64,000 nt of DNA, from NCBI GenBank assembly GCA_021769135.1, contig JAETTM010000034.1, positions 1-64,000 on the forward strand. Direction: 5' to 3'. The DNA is from Lachnospiraceae bacterium. GTDB lineage: Bacteria; Bacillota; Clostridia; Lachnospirales; Lachnospiraceae. Of this stretch, positions 15,693-24,601 are shown piece after piece. Made by a program: the position numbers and the translations under genes. Each line of letters begins with the position of its first letter. Positions within the stretch are counted from its first letter, which is position 1. The notes under the pieces are model-generated. The model did no database searches and was not told the origin of the DNA. It saw only the letters and a list, made by a program, of their open reading frames with translations.

Positions 15693-16892
15693 CTATAAAT
15701 ATTTTTTCAGTACATCTACTTTATCCAGCTTCTCCCATGGCAAATCCAAATCATTCCTGCCAAAATGCCCATAAGCCGCCGTCTGTTTGTATATCGGCCT
15801 GCGCAAATCCAGCATCTTGATAATGCCCGCCGGACGCAAATCAAAGTTTTCTCGTATGATTTCTACCAGCTTATCGTCTTCCACTTTTCCTGTACCGAAA
15901 GTATCCACCATAATAGAAGTAGGCTGTGCCACTCCGATAGCATAGGACAGCTGGATTTCACATTTTTCCGCAATTCCTGCCGCTACAATGTTTTTCGCTA
16001 CATAGCGAGCCGCATAGGCTGCGGAACGGTCCACCTTTGTGCAGTCCTTGCCGGAGAATGCGCCACCGCCGTGACGGGCATAGCCGCCATAGGTGTCCAC
16101 GATAATCTTACGGCCCGTCAGCCCTGCATCTCCGTGAGGGCCTCCGATTACAAATCGGCCTGTAGGATTAATGAAGAATTTCGTATTTCCATCAATTAAT
16201 TCTGTAGGAAGCACCGGATCAAATACATATTTTTTAATATCCTCGTGAATCTGCTCCTGGGTAACATCATCATCATGCTGGGTGGAGAGCACTACAGCTT
16301 CCAGGCGCAGCGGCTTGCCCTGCGCATCGTATTCTACGGATACCTGGCTCTTTCCATCGGGCCTTAAATATTTCAATGTACCATCCTTGCGCACCTTTGT
16401 CAGCTGACGAACTAATTTATGAGCCAAAGCTATGGAATAAGGCATATACTCTTCCGTTTCATTAGTGGCATAGCCGAACATCATACCCTGGTCTCCAGCG
16501 CCAATCGCCTCGATTTCTTCATCCGTCATCTTCTTCTCAGCGCTTTCCTGTTTTGCTTCCAGCGCCTTGTCAACACCCATTGCAATATCGGAAGACTGCT
16601 CGTCAATCGCTACCAAAACAGCACAGGTATTGCCGTCAAATCCGTATTCCGACTTTGTGTAACCGATTTCCTTAATCGTTTCCCTTGCAATCTTAGGGAT
16701 GTCCACATAAGCATTCGTAGTAATCTCGCCTGTTACGAGCACGAAGCCCGTACATGTAGCCACTTCGCATGCCACACGGCTCATGGGGTCTTCCGCCATC
16801 AGCGCATCCAGTACCGCATCGGAAATGGCATCGCAGACTTTATCGGGATGCCCTTCTGTCACTGATTCCGAAGTAAATAAAAATTTTTCCAT
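15693..16892 (-). CDS. metK: S-adenosylmethionine synthetase
   Basis: The 399-residue enzyme makes SAM from methionine and ATP. The start at 16892 gives the canonical [18 protein letters not shown]; a longer in-frame ORF to 16952 merely reads through the leader. Other signatures are [16 protein letters not shown], the P-loop-like [32 protein letters not shown] and [19 protein letters not shown]. Expression is controlled by a SAM-I riboswitch with terminator about 240 nt upstream. A pseudoknot-like leader lies between that terminator and the ribosome site, so a second control layer is possible. Confidence 0.98.
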   Translation of the reverse strand: MEKFLFTSESVTEGHPDKVCDAISDAVLDALMAEDPMSRVACEVATCTGFVLVTGEITTNAYVDIPKIARETIKEIGYTKSEYGFDGNTCAVLVAIDEQSSDIAMGVDKALEAKQESAEKKMTDEEIEAIGAGDQGMMFGYATNETEEYMPYSIALAHKLVRQLTKVRKDGTLKYLRPDGKSQVSVEYDAQGKPLRLEAVVLSTQHDDDVTQEQIHEDIKKYVFDPVLPTELIDGNTKFFINPTGRFVIGGPHGDAGLTGRKIIVDTYGGYARHGGGAFSGKDCTKVDRSAAYAARYVAKNIVAAGIAEKCEIQLSYAIGVAQPTSIMVDTFGTGKVEDDKLVEIIRENFDLRPAGIIKMLDLRRPIYKQTAAYGHFGRNDLDLPWEKLDKVDVLKKYL

Positions 16893-16898
16893 TTCTTC

Positions 16899-16960
16899 CT
16901 CTTTTCTGCGCGGCTTTTGCCAAACAAGTTTGCGATAGCCGCGCTGACGCAAACTTGCGG
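16899..16960 (-). promoter_or_regulatory. Pseudoknot leader motif, copy 2 (metK)
   Basis: Stem A is GTTTGCG (16948-16954) with CGCAAAC (16928-16934). Stem B is GCGCGGC (16938-16944) with GCCGCGC (16908-16914). Compared with copy 1, stem B changes A-U to G-C and U-A to C-G on both strands, which preserves pairing. AGAAAAGAGG follows. Confidence 0.75.
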
Positions 16961-17115
16961 ATAAAGGAATCCTTTCCTTTTACCCGTTTCTCTTTCGGTT
17001 GGTTCCATAGAAACGCTTTTCTATGGAAATCGAGCGAGAGACGTCCTTCTTCCCTGCTCGTGCGCCGGGCACCCGTCAGCTTTGCTGACATTCTTCCTTT
17101 GGCTGCCGTGCGCAT

Positions 17116-17143
17116 AAAAAAATCCGCTTTCATAAGCGGACTC
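17116..17143 (-). terminator. Riboswitch-controlled terminator of metK
   Basis: Minus strand: TCCGCTT/AAGCGGA hairpin followed by seven U. It directly follows the SAM-I aptamer, so SAM binding is expected to favour termination before metK. Confidence 0.88.
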
Positions 17144-17161
17144 GATAATCGATAATCAAAT

Positions 17162-17295
17162 CCTCTTATTGTTCGATTCATCACAGCAGATACTATCCGC
17201 TGCCAATCATTACTCGCTCAGGTAGGCACCTTCCTCATCAGGGGTTGCCGTGGCTTCATAGGTCCTATGTACCTCCACCACTCTGAATAAGAGAT
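17162..17295 (-). ncRNA. SAM-I (S-box) riboswitch
   Basis: Minus strand: the aptamer begins TCTTATTCAGAGTGGTGGAG, continues with the P2 internal-loop/kink-turn region, then GAAGCCACGGCAACC. It ends with a P4 hairpin and the P1 3' strand AATAAGAG (17162-17169). These are the S-box consensus blocks in order: CTTATCnAGAGnGGnGGAG, then CCnnnGAnnCCnnGCAACC. It lies between a strong promoter and an intrinsic terminator upstream of metK, the classical target. Confidence 0.95.
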
Positions 17296-17329
17296 TCTGC
17301 ACAATATTGAATTTTCATATCTGTGGACT

Positions 17330-17358
17330 AGCATACACTATATTTTGAGCCTTGTCAA
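17330..17358 (-). promoter_or_regulatory. Promoter of the metK riboswitch transcript
   Basis: Minus-strand -35 TTGACA (17353-17358), 17-bp spacer, -10 TATGCT (17330-17335). Transcription would start about 25-30 nt before the riboswitch. Confidence 0.85.
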
Positions 17359-17387
17359 TATATCCCGAAAATATTTTTGCCATGAAA

Positions 17388-17645
17388 GGCAACAATTCAG
17401 CCTTTTCAACAAAATGCAAAGCCCTGGGCTGAACCAATGTCATTTCGTTAACACCTTAGCCAGCTGCGAGAATGATAAAATCCTCAAGAAGCCCTTTGAA
17501 AAACGCCGGCACTTAGGCGCTGTGTTTTAGCGCCTTATGTGTCCGCTGCGTTTTTCCCAGAGCGAGAGCGTGGCGACGGAGGATTTTATCATTCTCACAG
17601 CGTCCGATGCCATTAACTTAGTGACATTGGAACTGAACTGTTACC
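17388..17645. repeat. MITE-like palindromic element, copy 1
   Basis: The element of about 258 bp is bounded by CAACAATTCAGCC at one side and CTGAACTGTTACC at the other. Inside are perfect 18-bp inverted repeats, GAGAATGATAAAATCCTC (17468-17485) and its complement (17579-17596), enclosing nested GGCGCT/AGCGCC hairpins. About 100 bp of the core recurs in inverse orientation at 43682-43783, and outer parts recur at 63045-63182. It has no coding content. It lies between metK's promoter and the sdpI-like gene. Confidence 0.8.
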
Positions 17646-17676
17646 CATGAAAGTTTCCATTTCTTTTTTATATTTT

Positions 17677-18330
17677 TTATGGAATAGACGCAACTTTATA
17701 TGTCAAGAAAACATCAATAACTATTAGAATTACCCATACTCCTAAAACAGATAATAAGCAAAGAGTGCCTTTCATAGCTAAACATATGCCTATTATAATA
17801 ATACCTCCAATAATAAATGAAATTCCTCCTATATGCTGGCATTTTTTCCATGTTGCTTCATTTTTCATGCTCCAATGCGTCCTTAGTCCTATCATAGAGT
17901 TCATCCGCAACTTAGGCATGACATTTCCTGTAATAATCATTAACACGCCGATAATACCAAAAACAAGCTGGGCAATATCCAACGAAATAGATGATAAATT
18001 TTCAACTTTATTAAAGCTTGTGTAAAGGGAATAGACGTTCAAAGCGTTAAACAATACCAGCACTAAAATACCCATAATAATAGTAACGTTTTTATTGTTT
18101 TCCCCATGTTCTTCCTTTTTCGCCGCCAGCTTTGCCATTCCAAGCAGAAAATATCCCATTAAAATACTTACTACCGGAAATAACAAAGACTCATATTTAC
18201 TCCCCCAACGGTCAACCTGATTATCAAACCCATAATGTGCAGGGATTTTTTCGGGAAGATATGGCAATGCAATTAAGGCAACCACTAACGGAAGATACAT
18301 CAAAATATATACTATTTTCTTTTTTTTCAT
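17677..18330 (-). CDS. SdpI/DUF1648-family membrane protein
   Basis: This 217-residue protein has six or so hydrophobic segments. The N-terminal DUF1648 part reads LPEKIPAHYGFDNQVDRWG and the C-terminal SdpI part contains the signature MIGLRTHWSMKNEATWKK. In Bacillus, SdpI is the immunity protein against the SDP toxin and also sequesters its ArsR-type repressor SdpR at the membrane. Here the gene overlaps the upstream ArsR gene by 4 bp, reproducing the sdpRI pair. No sdpABC toxin genes are present, so its role may be signalling or general envelope defence. Confidence 0.88.
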   Translation of the reverse strand: MKKKKIVYILMYLPLVVALIALPYLPEKIPAHYGFDNQVDRWGSKYESLLFPVVSILMGYFLLGMAKLAAKKEEHGENNKNVTIIMGILVLVLFNALNVYSLYTSFNKVENLSSISLDIAQLVFGIIGVLMIITGNVMPKLRMNSMIGLRTHWSMKNEATWKKCQHIGGISFIIGGIIIIGICLAMKGTLCLLSVLGVWVILIVIDVFLTYKVASIP

Positions 18331-18596
18331 TTCTGACCTCCTCGCAGTTCACTAATCCACATGATAGTTTCATCAAGTACTGATAAATTCAATTCATAAT
18401 AAATAAAATTCTTATATTTTGTTTCATAAATCAAATCTGCCTTTTTTAGTTTTGATAAGTGATATGACAGGGCTTGTGGCGTCATGCTTAGAGCATTTGC
18501 CAAATCACCTGAACTTATTTTTCCCTCCTTTAATTTCTGCAAAACTTTTCTTCGATTTTCATCTGCCAACGCCGCAAGTATCTCATTTACCGCCAA
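18327..18596 (-). CDS. ArsR-family autorepressor (SdpR-like)
   Basis: This 89-residue winged-helix regulator uses TTG as start at 18596 behind GGGAGGTGG. The fold reads LAALADENRRKVLQKLKEG, ISSGDLANALSMTPQALSYH as the recognition helix region, and LSKLKKADLIYETKYKNF. It has no cysteine metal-binding pattern, unlike ArsR/SmtB metal sensors. Translational overlap with the SdpI-like gene suggests the SdpR mode, in which the repressor controls its own operon and is titrated by the membrane partner. Confidence 0.88.
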   Translation of the reverse strand: MAVNEILAALADENRRKVLQKLKEGKISSGDLANALSMTPQALSYHLSKLKKADLIYETKYKNFIYYELNLSVLDETIMWISELRGGQK

Positions 18597-18632
18597 TATA
18601 CCACCTCCCTATTTCAATAAATCTTTAAATAG

Positions 18633-18661
18633 ATTATACAAAATATATATGGGGTTGACAA
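18633..18661 (-). promoter_or_regulatory. Promoter of the sdpRI-like operon
   Basis: Minus-strand -35 TTGTCA (18656-18661), 17-bp spacer, -10 TATAAT (18633-18638). AT-rich near-palindromic TTTAAA/TATTTAAA stretches on both sides are candidate repressor sites. Confidence 0.7.
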
Positions 18662-18728
18662 GAGCTATTTAAAAATATTTTTAAACAGTTTCATGCTCTA
18701 ATTATCTGATAATATTTTCCTATAAAGC

Positions 18729-18770
18729 AAAAAAACTGGCATAGCATAATCCTACCTTATGCTATGCCAG
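18729..18770 (-). terminator. Intrinsic terminator of the TauE-family gene
   Basis: A perfect 14-bp stem, CTGGCATAGCATAA (18736-18749) with TTATGCTATGCCAG (18757-18770), is followed on the minus strand by seven U. It sits about 160 nt after the exporter stop codon. The rest of the gap 18597-18927 contains only the sdpRI promoter. Confidence 0.88.
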
Positions 18771-18927
18771 GTCTTGCCTTCCAAAAAGTAACAATCCCGT
18801 TTATACATCTCTTTTATTTTGTATAGATTCCATAACACAATTCATAAAACTGTCAATCCATATTTTTCACAGTTATGGCAATCCCTTTTTGTTCATCTTG
18901 TCCAAAACTTCTCTGCCAAGATGCCTC

Positions 18928-19716
18928 CTATATGGCAAGAAACCGGTACATATTATAGATATTGATAAAGATGATAACCGCCATCAGCCCCATGAACAGC
19001 ATATCCACTTTATGGTCATCAATTTTCTTATTGATTTTCCTGCCGCAGAAACCTCCAAGAATCCCTCCCCCTGCCATCAGCACTAGAAGAAATACCGAAA
19101 AAGCCGGTACTGTAGCCGTAAAAATCGAATTCAGCAAACTGGTAATCTGGGAAAATAATATAATATAGAGGGAATTCTGGGCCGCCGTCTTCGTAGGCAT
19201 GGAAAAGAAGAAAAACAGCACCACCAAATTGATAGGCCCTCCGCCAATTCCCAGGAAAGAGGACATCACTCCCAGTACCAGCCCTACCAGAAGGCATACG
19301 ACAAGGCTTGTTACATGAAGGGTTTTTATTTTTTCTTTATAAATAGTATAAATCAGCGTGCCTAAAGTCACCGCCAGCAGGCAGCCCGCCTGCATAGCCC
19401 CCACATAATTTTGATCAAAAGACTGGACCAACGCCTGAAACAGACTCTTCCCAAGCACGCCGCCTGCCGCAGCCCCTATTGCAAGAGGAGTTCCTATCCG
19501 CATATCCACCAGGGATTCCTTTTTCATCTTGGATACCGCAAAGGAATATGTACTCATGGCAAGGACTGTACAGCCTGACAGAAAACTTATGGTTTTTACA
19601 TCCATCAAGCCAAAGGAATCCAGCAGCGGTTTAATAATCACACCGCCCCCTATGCCGCAGATAGCCCCCGCAATGGATGCCAGAAAACTAATCACAAAAA
19701 ACAAAACATAAACCAT
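18928..19716 (-). CDS. TauE/SafE-family membrane exporter
   Basis: This 262-residue protein of about eight transmembrane segments carries the duplicated glycine-rich motif of the family: ICGIGGGVIIKPLLDSFG in the first half and FLGIGGGPINLVVLFFFF in the second. Members export sulfite, sulfonates or other organosulfur anions. A GAGGAGG site precedes the ATG; the upstream gap is filled by two repeat families. It has no sulfur-metabolism neighbours, so the substrate stays open. Confidence 0.88.
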   Translation of the reverse strand: MVYVLFFVISFLASIAGAICGIGGGVIIKPLLDSFGLMDVKTISFLSGCTVLAMSTYSFAVSKMKKESLVDMRIGTPLAIGAAAGGVLGKSLFQALVQSFDQNYVGAMQAGCLLAVTLGTLIYTIYKEKIKTLHVTSLVVCLLVGLVLGVMSSFLGIGGGPINLVVLFFFFSMPTKTAAQNSLYIILFSQITSLLNSIFTATVPAFSVFLLVLMAGGGILGGFCGRKINKKIDDHKVDMLFMGLMAVIIFINIYNMYRFLAI

Positions 19717-19736
19717 AATGAAAACCTCCTCTTTCT

Positions 19737-19858
19737 ATTCCAGTTCCGCAAGTGCCCCTTCCATGCCCTTTTTCTCGCGGAGTAATTTCCGGCTGCTTTA
19801 CATCCGCAAATTCTCCGGGGCATTCCTCGGGCTCTTGCTGTTTTCCAGTTCCGCAAGC
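19737..19858 (-). repeat. GGAACTGGAATA intergenic repeat, copy before the exporter gene
   Basis: Sense strand: the unit starts CTTGCGGAACTGG with CTG/CAG and CTTG/CAAG pairings, passes through CCCCGGAGAATTT, GTAAAGC and CCGGAAATT blocks, and ends TTGCGGAACTGGAATAG just before the ribosome site. The same blocks in the same order form the 107/108-bp tandem repeat between hflK and hflC, and the terminal block also precedes the DUF1538 gene at about 35010. Confidence 0.65.
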
Positions 19859-19861
19859 TTT

Positions 19862-19905
19862 GTCCTAAGGGGGAATCAGGCGCAGCCTGGTGGATTCCTT
19901 AGGAC
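19862..19905. repeat. GTCCTAAGG hairpin repeat, copy 2
   Basis: Same 44-nt double-stem hairpin as at 9577-9620, with the differences confined to the loop and one unpaired position. It lies directly against the GGAACTGGAATA repeat. Confidence 0.75.
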
Positions 19906-19929
19906 TTTGCCCCTTCCATAATATTTAAC

Positions 19930-19973
19930 CAAAAACCCCTTACCGCAAGGAACGCTCCTAACAGTAAGGGGTT
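19930..19973 (-). terminator. Intrinsic terminator of murA
   Basis: AACCCCTTAC (19934-19943) pairs with GTAAGGGGTT (19964-19973); the minus strand then reads into a U-rich tract. It begins 5 nt beyond the murA stop codon. Confidence 0.88.
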
Positions 19974-19977
19974 ATTT

Positions 19978-21270
19978 TTATCCAACCTTCAGCTTAAATT
20001 TCTGCAACTCCCTCTCCGTATTCACCATCTCTATCTGTGCCCCAAGCATCTTCAGCTTTAGGTGAAAATCTTCATAACCTCTCTGTATAAATTTAATGTC
20101 ATCCACTACCGTAACGCCTTCCGCTGCCAAGCCGGCGATTACCAACGCAGCCCCGGCCCGCAAATCCGGAACGGTGATACTTGCTCCGGTATATTTTTTC
20201 ACGCCGTCTATAATGGCCGTATTGCCTTCCACTTTAATATTCGCACCCATCCTCGTTAACTCATCCACGTATTTAAAACGGTTTTCAAATATGCTTTCCG
20301 TTACAATACTGGTTCCCATGGACAGCCCCAGAGTCACCGCAATCTGTGGCTGCATATCCGTAGGAAATCCCGGATAAGGAAGGGTTTTTACATGGGTATG
20401 CCCTAATGGTTTGGAAGCCACCACCCGGACCGCATCATCCGATTCTTCCACTTCGCATCCGATTTCCAAAAGCTTTGCGCTAATCGACTCCAAATGTTTA
20501 GGAATCACGTTTTTTACCGTTACGTCCCCTTTCGTTGCCGCTGCAGCAAACATAAAGGTTCCTGCCTCGATTTGGTCGGGGATAATGGTATATTCGCTCC
20601 CATGGAGCCTGGACACGCCTTTGATACGGATTACATCCGTTCCCGCCCCCTTTATGTCCGCACCCATGCTGTTAAGGAAATTGGCCAAATCTACTACATG
20701 GGGTTCTTTCGCCGCATTTTCAATGGTAGTCTTCCCTTCCGCCATAGCCGCCGCCATCATCACATTGATAGTTGCGCCTACGGACACCACATCCAGATAT
20801 ACATGGCTGCCATGAAGATATTCCGTATCTGTAATAATCATTCCATGTTCAATGCGAACATCCGCCCCAAGGGCGCGAAATCCTTTGATATGCTGGTCAA
20901 TCGGACGCAAACCAATATTGCAGCCCCCCGGCAGGGATACCTCCGCCCTTTTATATTTTCCAAGCAAAGCCCCCAACAAATAATAGGAAGCCCGAATCTT
21001 CTTAATGAAATCGTCCTCTATCACCACATCATAAACATTGGATGCATTAATCTTTACAGTATGTCTGTCCAGCCTTTGCACCACGACGCCGATGCTTTCC
21101 ATTGCCTGAATCAGCACATTGGTATCACGGACATCCGGTACATTCTCTATTAATACGGTTTCATCCGTCATAATAGCTGCCGCAAGAATAGCAAGCGCCG
21201 CATTTTTAGCGCCCCCTATCTCCACTTCCCCTACTAACGGATTACCACCTTTTATTGCAAATTGTTCCAT
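19978..21270 (-). CDS. murA: UDP-N-acetylglucosamine 1-carboxyvinyltransferase
   Basis: This 430-residue EPSP-synthase-fold enzyme adds enolpyruvate to UDP-GlcNAc in the first committed step of peptidoglycan synthesis. The catalytic lysine lies in GGAKNAALAILAAA and the fosfomycin-target cysteine in SLPGGCNIGLRPIDQHIKG, so it is the fosfomycin-sensitive type by motif. DLRAGAALVIAGLAAEG near the C-terminus is typical. The start is set by GAGGGTACACC. It forms a single-gene unit with its own terminator. Confidence 0.96.
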   Translation of the reverse strand: MEQFAIKGGNPLVGEVEIGGAKNAALAILAAAIMTDETVLIENVPDVRDTNVLIQAMESIGVVVQRLDRHTVKINASNVYDVVIEDDFIKKIRASYYLLGALLGKYKRAEVSLPGGCNIGLRPIDQHIKGFRALGADVRIEHGMIITDTEYLHGSHVYLDVVSVGATINVMMAAAMAEGKTTIENAAKEPHVVDLANFLNSMGADIKGAGTDVIRIKGVSRLHGSEYTIIPDQIEAGTFMFAAAATKGDVTVKNVIPKHLESISAKLLEIGCEVEESDDAVRVVASKPLGHTHVKTLPYPGFPTDMQPQIAVTLGLSMGTSIVTESIFENRFKYVDELTRMGANIKVEGNTAIIDGVKKYTGASITVPDLRAGAALVIAGLAAEGVTVVDDIKFIQRGYEDFHLKLKMLGAQIEMVNTERELQKFKLKVG

Positions 21271-21552
21271 GGTGTACCCTCTATTATACTGCCCCGGAAA
21301 AATAATCCGGCTGCCATTTACTCTATATTATAACCACTGTCCGGTAAAAACCCTCCCAGCATTATACTTTCTGCCTATAAACTTTTACCGCAGCAAACGA
21401 TACAGTCTAACTTCAAAACTAAATCAAAATACGTTCTTCTGTTTCAACATTATACCATAAAAATGTCATTTGTAAATGGTGCTTTTCAATACTGTTGATT
21501 TCGCAACCGGGAGTATGCCCTGCCGGACACCACTATTATGCATTTTGCATAA

Positions 21553-23133
21553 TTAGTTCAAATACTTTAACGGATTAACCTGGGAACCATTAATCAATAT
21601 CTCAAAATGGACGTGGGGCCCGGAGCTGACGCCGGTATTGCCGCTCAAAGCAATCTTCTGCCCCTGGGATACCGTCTGCCCCTGGGACACCAGTATTTTG
21701 CTCAAGTGGCCATATCTGGTCTGCCGTCCATCCGCATGGTCGATATAAATTACATAGCCATAGCCCCTTCCCCATCCGGCCCTGGACACCGTTCCGCCGG
21801 AAGATGCCATAACCGCCGTGCCTACCGGAGTGGCCCAGTCGATTCCCTTATGGTATGTGCTGGCCCCCCTGGTAGGCCTGCTCCTTCTTCCAAAACCGGA
21901 AGAAAGCCGTCCTCCGGAAATAGGTTTGATATAAGTGGGCGGAATCTTCGTTCCCCTTTCCACAATCTTTGGCACCGCCTCGTAAGTTACCTCTTCCTTT
22001 ATGATTTCACGGGCTGTTTCCAGGTCATTGCGGTAAGATACCGTTGCCACTACCTTCCTATGGCCTGCGGAAGGTTCCTGCAGCGTTTTCGATTCGGTAG
22101 TGTACCAATTATCATTATCCACATAAATGATTTCCGCCTCGTAGTCCTCTTCATAATAAACTTCTTCCCGCCGTTCTACCGAAAGCTCCGGTTCCGGCAC
22201 GGTTATAATAATTTCATCGCCGGCCCGTATCGTGGAATTTTCATCTTCTATGGATTCATTCATTTCTATCAGCTTTTCAACGGTCAAATCATTCTCTACC
22301 GCTATCTTAGACAGGGAATCCCCCTCCTTAATTTCGTATATCTGGTTTTTCTCCTGATCCTTCGTCACTTCATTAATAGCTTTCTCCACAGGCGTCAATT
22401 CCTCTTCCGCCAAATAGGATTCCACCACTTCAATTTCATCCCCGAATTCCAAAGAAACAAGGCCCAACTCATAGTCCGAGAAATCCTTTTCCACCGCCGG
22501 TTCCACGTCATCGAACATTTCGTCCAACGCCTGGAAAATCCCTGCCGAAGCCAATACCTCCGTTTCCCCTTCTTCCTCCCGGCGCTCTTCCCTGGATAAA
22601 ATATTGGTTGTGAGCACATTTAGTTCCCTGGCGCCGTCCAGCACCAGCTCCACGTCATATTCGCCCTTAGTATCATATTTTCTGATAGAGGAACGCAGCA
22701 ATTGAAGAACCTCATCTTTGCTGGCCAGGTTTACAGTATAATCGTTTACTTTCACCGTGTAAGAGCGGTGCAGCGTCTGCTTAACGTTGTCCTTTAAAAC
22801 CTGAACCATGTTCGCCACAATAGTTTCTTCATCATCGATATGCCCCCAGAAAACCTCTTCGCCGATGCACTCTAAATTACTATCAATCAGCACCAGCTCC
22901 TCGCCGTCTCCGGCCGTTGCCCTGCGGGCCATTTTCAGGCATTCCTCCGCTTTCGAACTATCGCCTACCGTTCCCACATAAGTTCCGTTCAAAAGCACCG
23001 TAAACATATTGTTTCCCGTATTCTCGATATTAATATACCCTGGCATCAAAAATAAAAAGGTAATAATTGCCAGCATGGCTATCCGAATTTCCTGTATCTG
23101 TAAACGTTTATAATTTTTTGTAATTTTTTTCAT
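21553..23133 (-). CDS. LysM/G5/M23 peptidoglycan endopeptidase
   Basis: This 526-residue envelope protein has an N-terminal membrane anchor (about residues 18-34), then a long acidic linker region. A LysM domain follows at about 265-310 (IYEIKEGDSLSKIAVENDL). Next is a G5-like segment around 365-400 ending VPKIVERGTKIPPTY, and a C-terminal M23 peptidase from about 410. Zinc ligands are visible as H and D in YHKGIDWA and as the HVH pair in SGPHVHFEI. Such proteins cut peptide cross-links during growth, division or sporulation. It stands alone between murA and the Y-family polymerase. Confidence 0.93.
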   Translation of the reverse strand: MKKITKNYKRLQIQEIRIAMLAIITFLFLMPGYINIENTGNNMFTVLLNGTYVGTVGDSSKAEECLKMARRATAGDGEELVLIDSNLECIGEEVFWGHIDDEETIVANMVQVLKDNVKQTLHRSYTVKVNDYTVNLASKDEVLQLLRSSIRKYDTKGEYDVELVLDGARELNVLTTNILSREERREEEGETEVLASAGIFQALDEMFDDVEPAVEKDFSDYELGLVSLEFGDEIEVVESYLAEEELTPVEKAINEVTKDQEKNQIYEIKEGDSLSKIAVENDLTVEKLIEMNESIEDENSTIRAGDEIIITVPEPELSVERREEVYYEEDYEAEIIYVDNDNWYTTESKTLQEPSAGHRKVVATVSYRNDLETAREIIKEEVTYEAVPKIVERGTKIPPTYIKPISGGRLSSGFGRRSRPTRGASTYHKGIDWATPVGTAVMASSGGTVSRAGWGRGYGYVIYIDHADGRQTRYGHLSKILVSQGQTVSQGQKIALSGNTGVSSGPHVHFEILINGSQVNPLKYLN

Positions 23134-23361
23134 CTTTTATCCTTTTTTGCACGTTATGGCCATTCCTGCAGCAGCTGCGCCTATCCAGGCCCGTCCGTTT
23201 TTCTCTTATCGTCCTTATTCTTTCCAATTTTGCGCAAAAATTGTAACAGACTTATTTTATCAGCATTTATTGGGGTTGTAAAGAACTGTTGACATATGCC
23301 ATAATGAATTGTAACAGTGCGGAGCAATAAATATATCCGGTTTATGGAGGGAGGGGTTCCT

Positions 23362-24594
23362 ATGGAGAAAATTATTTTTCATATTGATGTCAATTCCGCT
23401 TATTTGAGCTGGAGCGCCCTGGAACGTCTGGCGCAGGGAGAAAGTACGGATTTGCGGAGCATTCCGTCCATTATAGGCGGGGATATGGAAAAGCGGCATG
23501 GGGTAGTGCTGGCTAAGTCCATCCCGGCTAAAGCTTTCGGCGTAAAAACAGGGGAGCCCATTGTAAATGCGATGCGCAAATGCCCTCGCCTGCTTCTCCA
23601 TCCCCCGAACCACGCCCTTTATCACCGACGCTCCCGCGAATTAATGGAATTCCTCTCCCATATTTCCCCCGATATAGAACAGGTCAGCGTGGACGAGTGT
23701 TATATGGACTATAGCTCCGTTGCGGGAAAATATGGCAACCCTTATTCCGCCGCTACCCAAATCAAAGACAATATTTATGAAAAATTTGGCTATACAGTAA
23801 ATATCGGGATTTCCAACCGGAAAGTATTGGCCAAAATGGCGTCGGATTTTAAAAAACCTAATCTGGTACATACCTTATATCTGGATGAAATACAGGAAAA
23901 AATGTGGCCGCTTCCTGTTTCCTCCCTCTATATGTGCGGCCAGTCCAGCGTAGAAGCGCTGCGGAAGTTGGAAATACTTACCATAGGGGATTTGGCTGCA
24001 GCCGACAAGTCCGTTATCGCTTCCCACTTGAAAAGCCATGGTGTTATGCTATGGGAATACGCCAACGGAATTGACGATTCCGAGGTAATTACAGAGCATA
24101 TGGATTTGAAGGGAATCGGCAACTCCATTACCCTGAAAGAAGATGCCCTCACCAAGGAAGATTCTTATCGGACCCTCTTAAGCCTTGCGGAAACTGTTGC
24201 CGGAAGGCTTCGGGATTCCCACCAGCTGGCCGGGATGATCAGCACCGAAATCAAATACAATACCTTCCGCAGGGTTTCCCACCAGGCAACCCTCCCTTCC
24301 CCTGTCCACAGTACCGATGTAATATATGCAAAGGCCTGCTCTTTATTCGATGAGTTATGGGACGGCACCCCTGTGCGGCTTCTAGGCATCCGCACTTCCA
24401 AACTGGCGCCGGAGGACGAGCCAGTACAATTAAGCCTTTTCGATATGGGGCAGCCCCTTACATCCTCCTGTCCGGCATCTGGAAAAACTTTCTCCGCCTC
24501 CAAACAGCAGAAGTTGGACAAAGCATTGGATTCCATCCGTAAAAAATATGGAGCAGACTCCGTTGTCAGGGGAAGTCTCCTCCATAAAAAATAA
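23362..24594 (+). CDS. Y-family DNA polymerase (Pol IV/DinB type)
   Basis: The start at 23362 (MEKIIFHIDVNSAYLSW) is preferred over 23317 because a GGAGGGAGGGG site precedes it; this gives 410 residues. The palm acidic residues are D8 in FHIDVNSAY and D/E in QVSVDECYMDYS. The finger and HhH regions (NIGISNRKVLAKMASDFKKP; LRKLEILTIGDLAAADKS) and the little-finger domain follow in order. It performs translesion synthesis. It is monocistronic with a TTGACA-type promoter at about 23288. No SOS box could be assigned by eye. Confidence 0.92.
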   Translation: MEKIIFHIDVNSAYLSWSALERLAQGESTDLRSIPSIIGGDMEKRHGVVLAKSIPAKAFGVKTGEPIVNAMRKCPRLLLHPPNHALYHRRSRELMEFLSHISPDIEQVSVDECYMDYSSVAGKYGNPYSAATQIKDNIYEKFGYTVNIGISNRKVLAKMASDFKKPNLVHTLYLDEIQEKMWPLPVSSLYMCGQSSVEALRKLEILTIGDLAAADKSVIASHLKSHGVMLWEYANGIDDSEVITEHMDLKGIGNSITLKEDALTKEDSYRTLLSLAETVAGRLRDSHQLAGMISTEIKYNTFRRVSHQATLPSPVHSTDVIYAKACSLFDELWDGTPVRLLGIRTSKLAPEDEPVQLSLFDMGQPLTSSCPASGKTFSASKQQKLDKALDSIRKKYGADSVVRGSLLHKK

Positions 24595-24601
24595 CCGTAT
24601 T

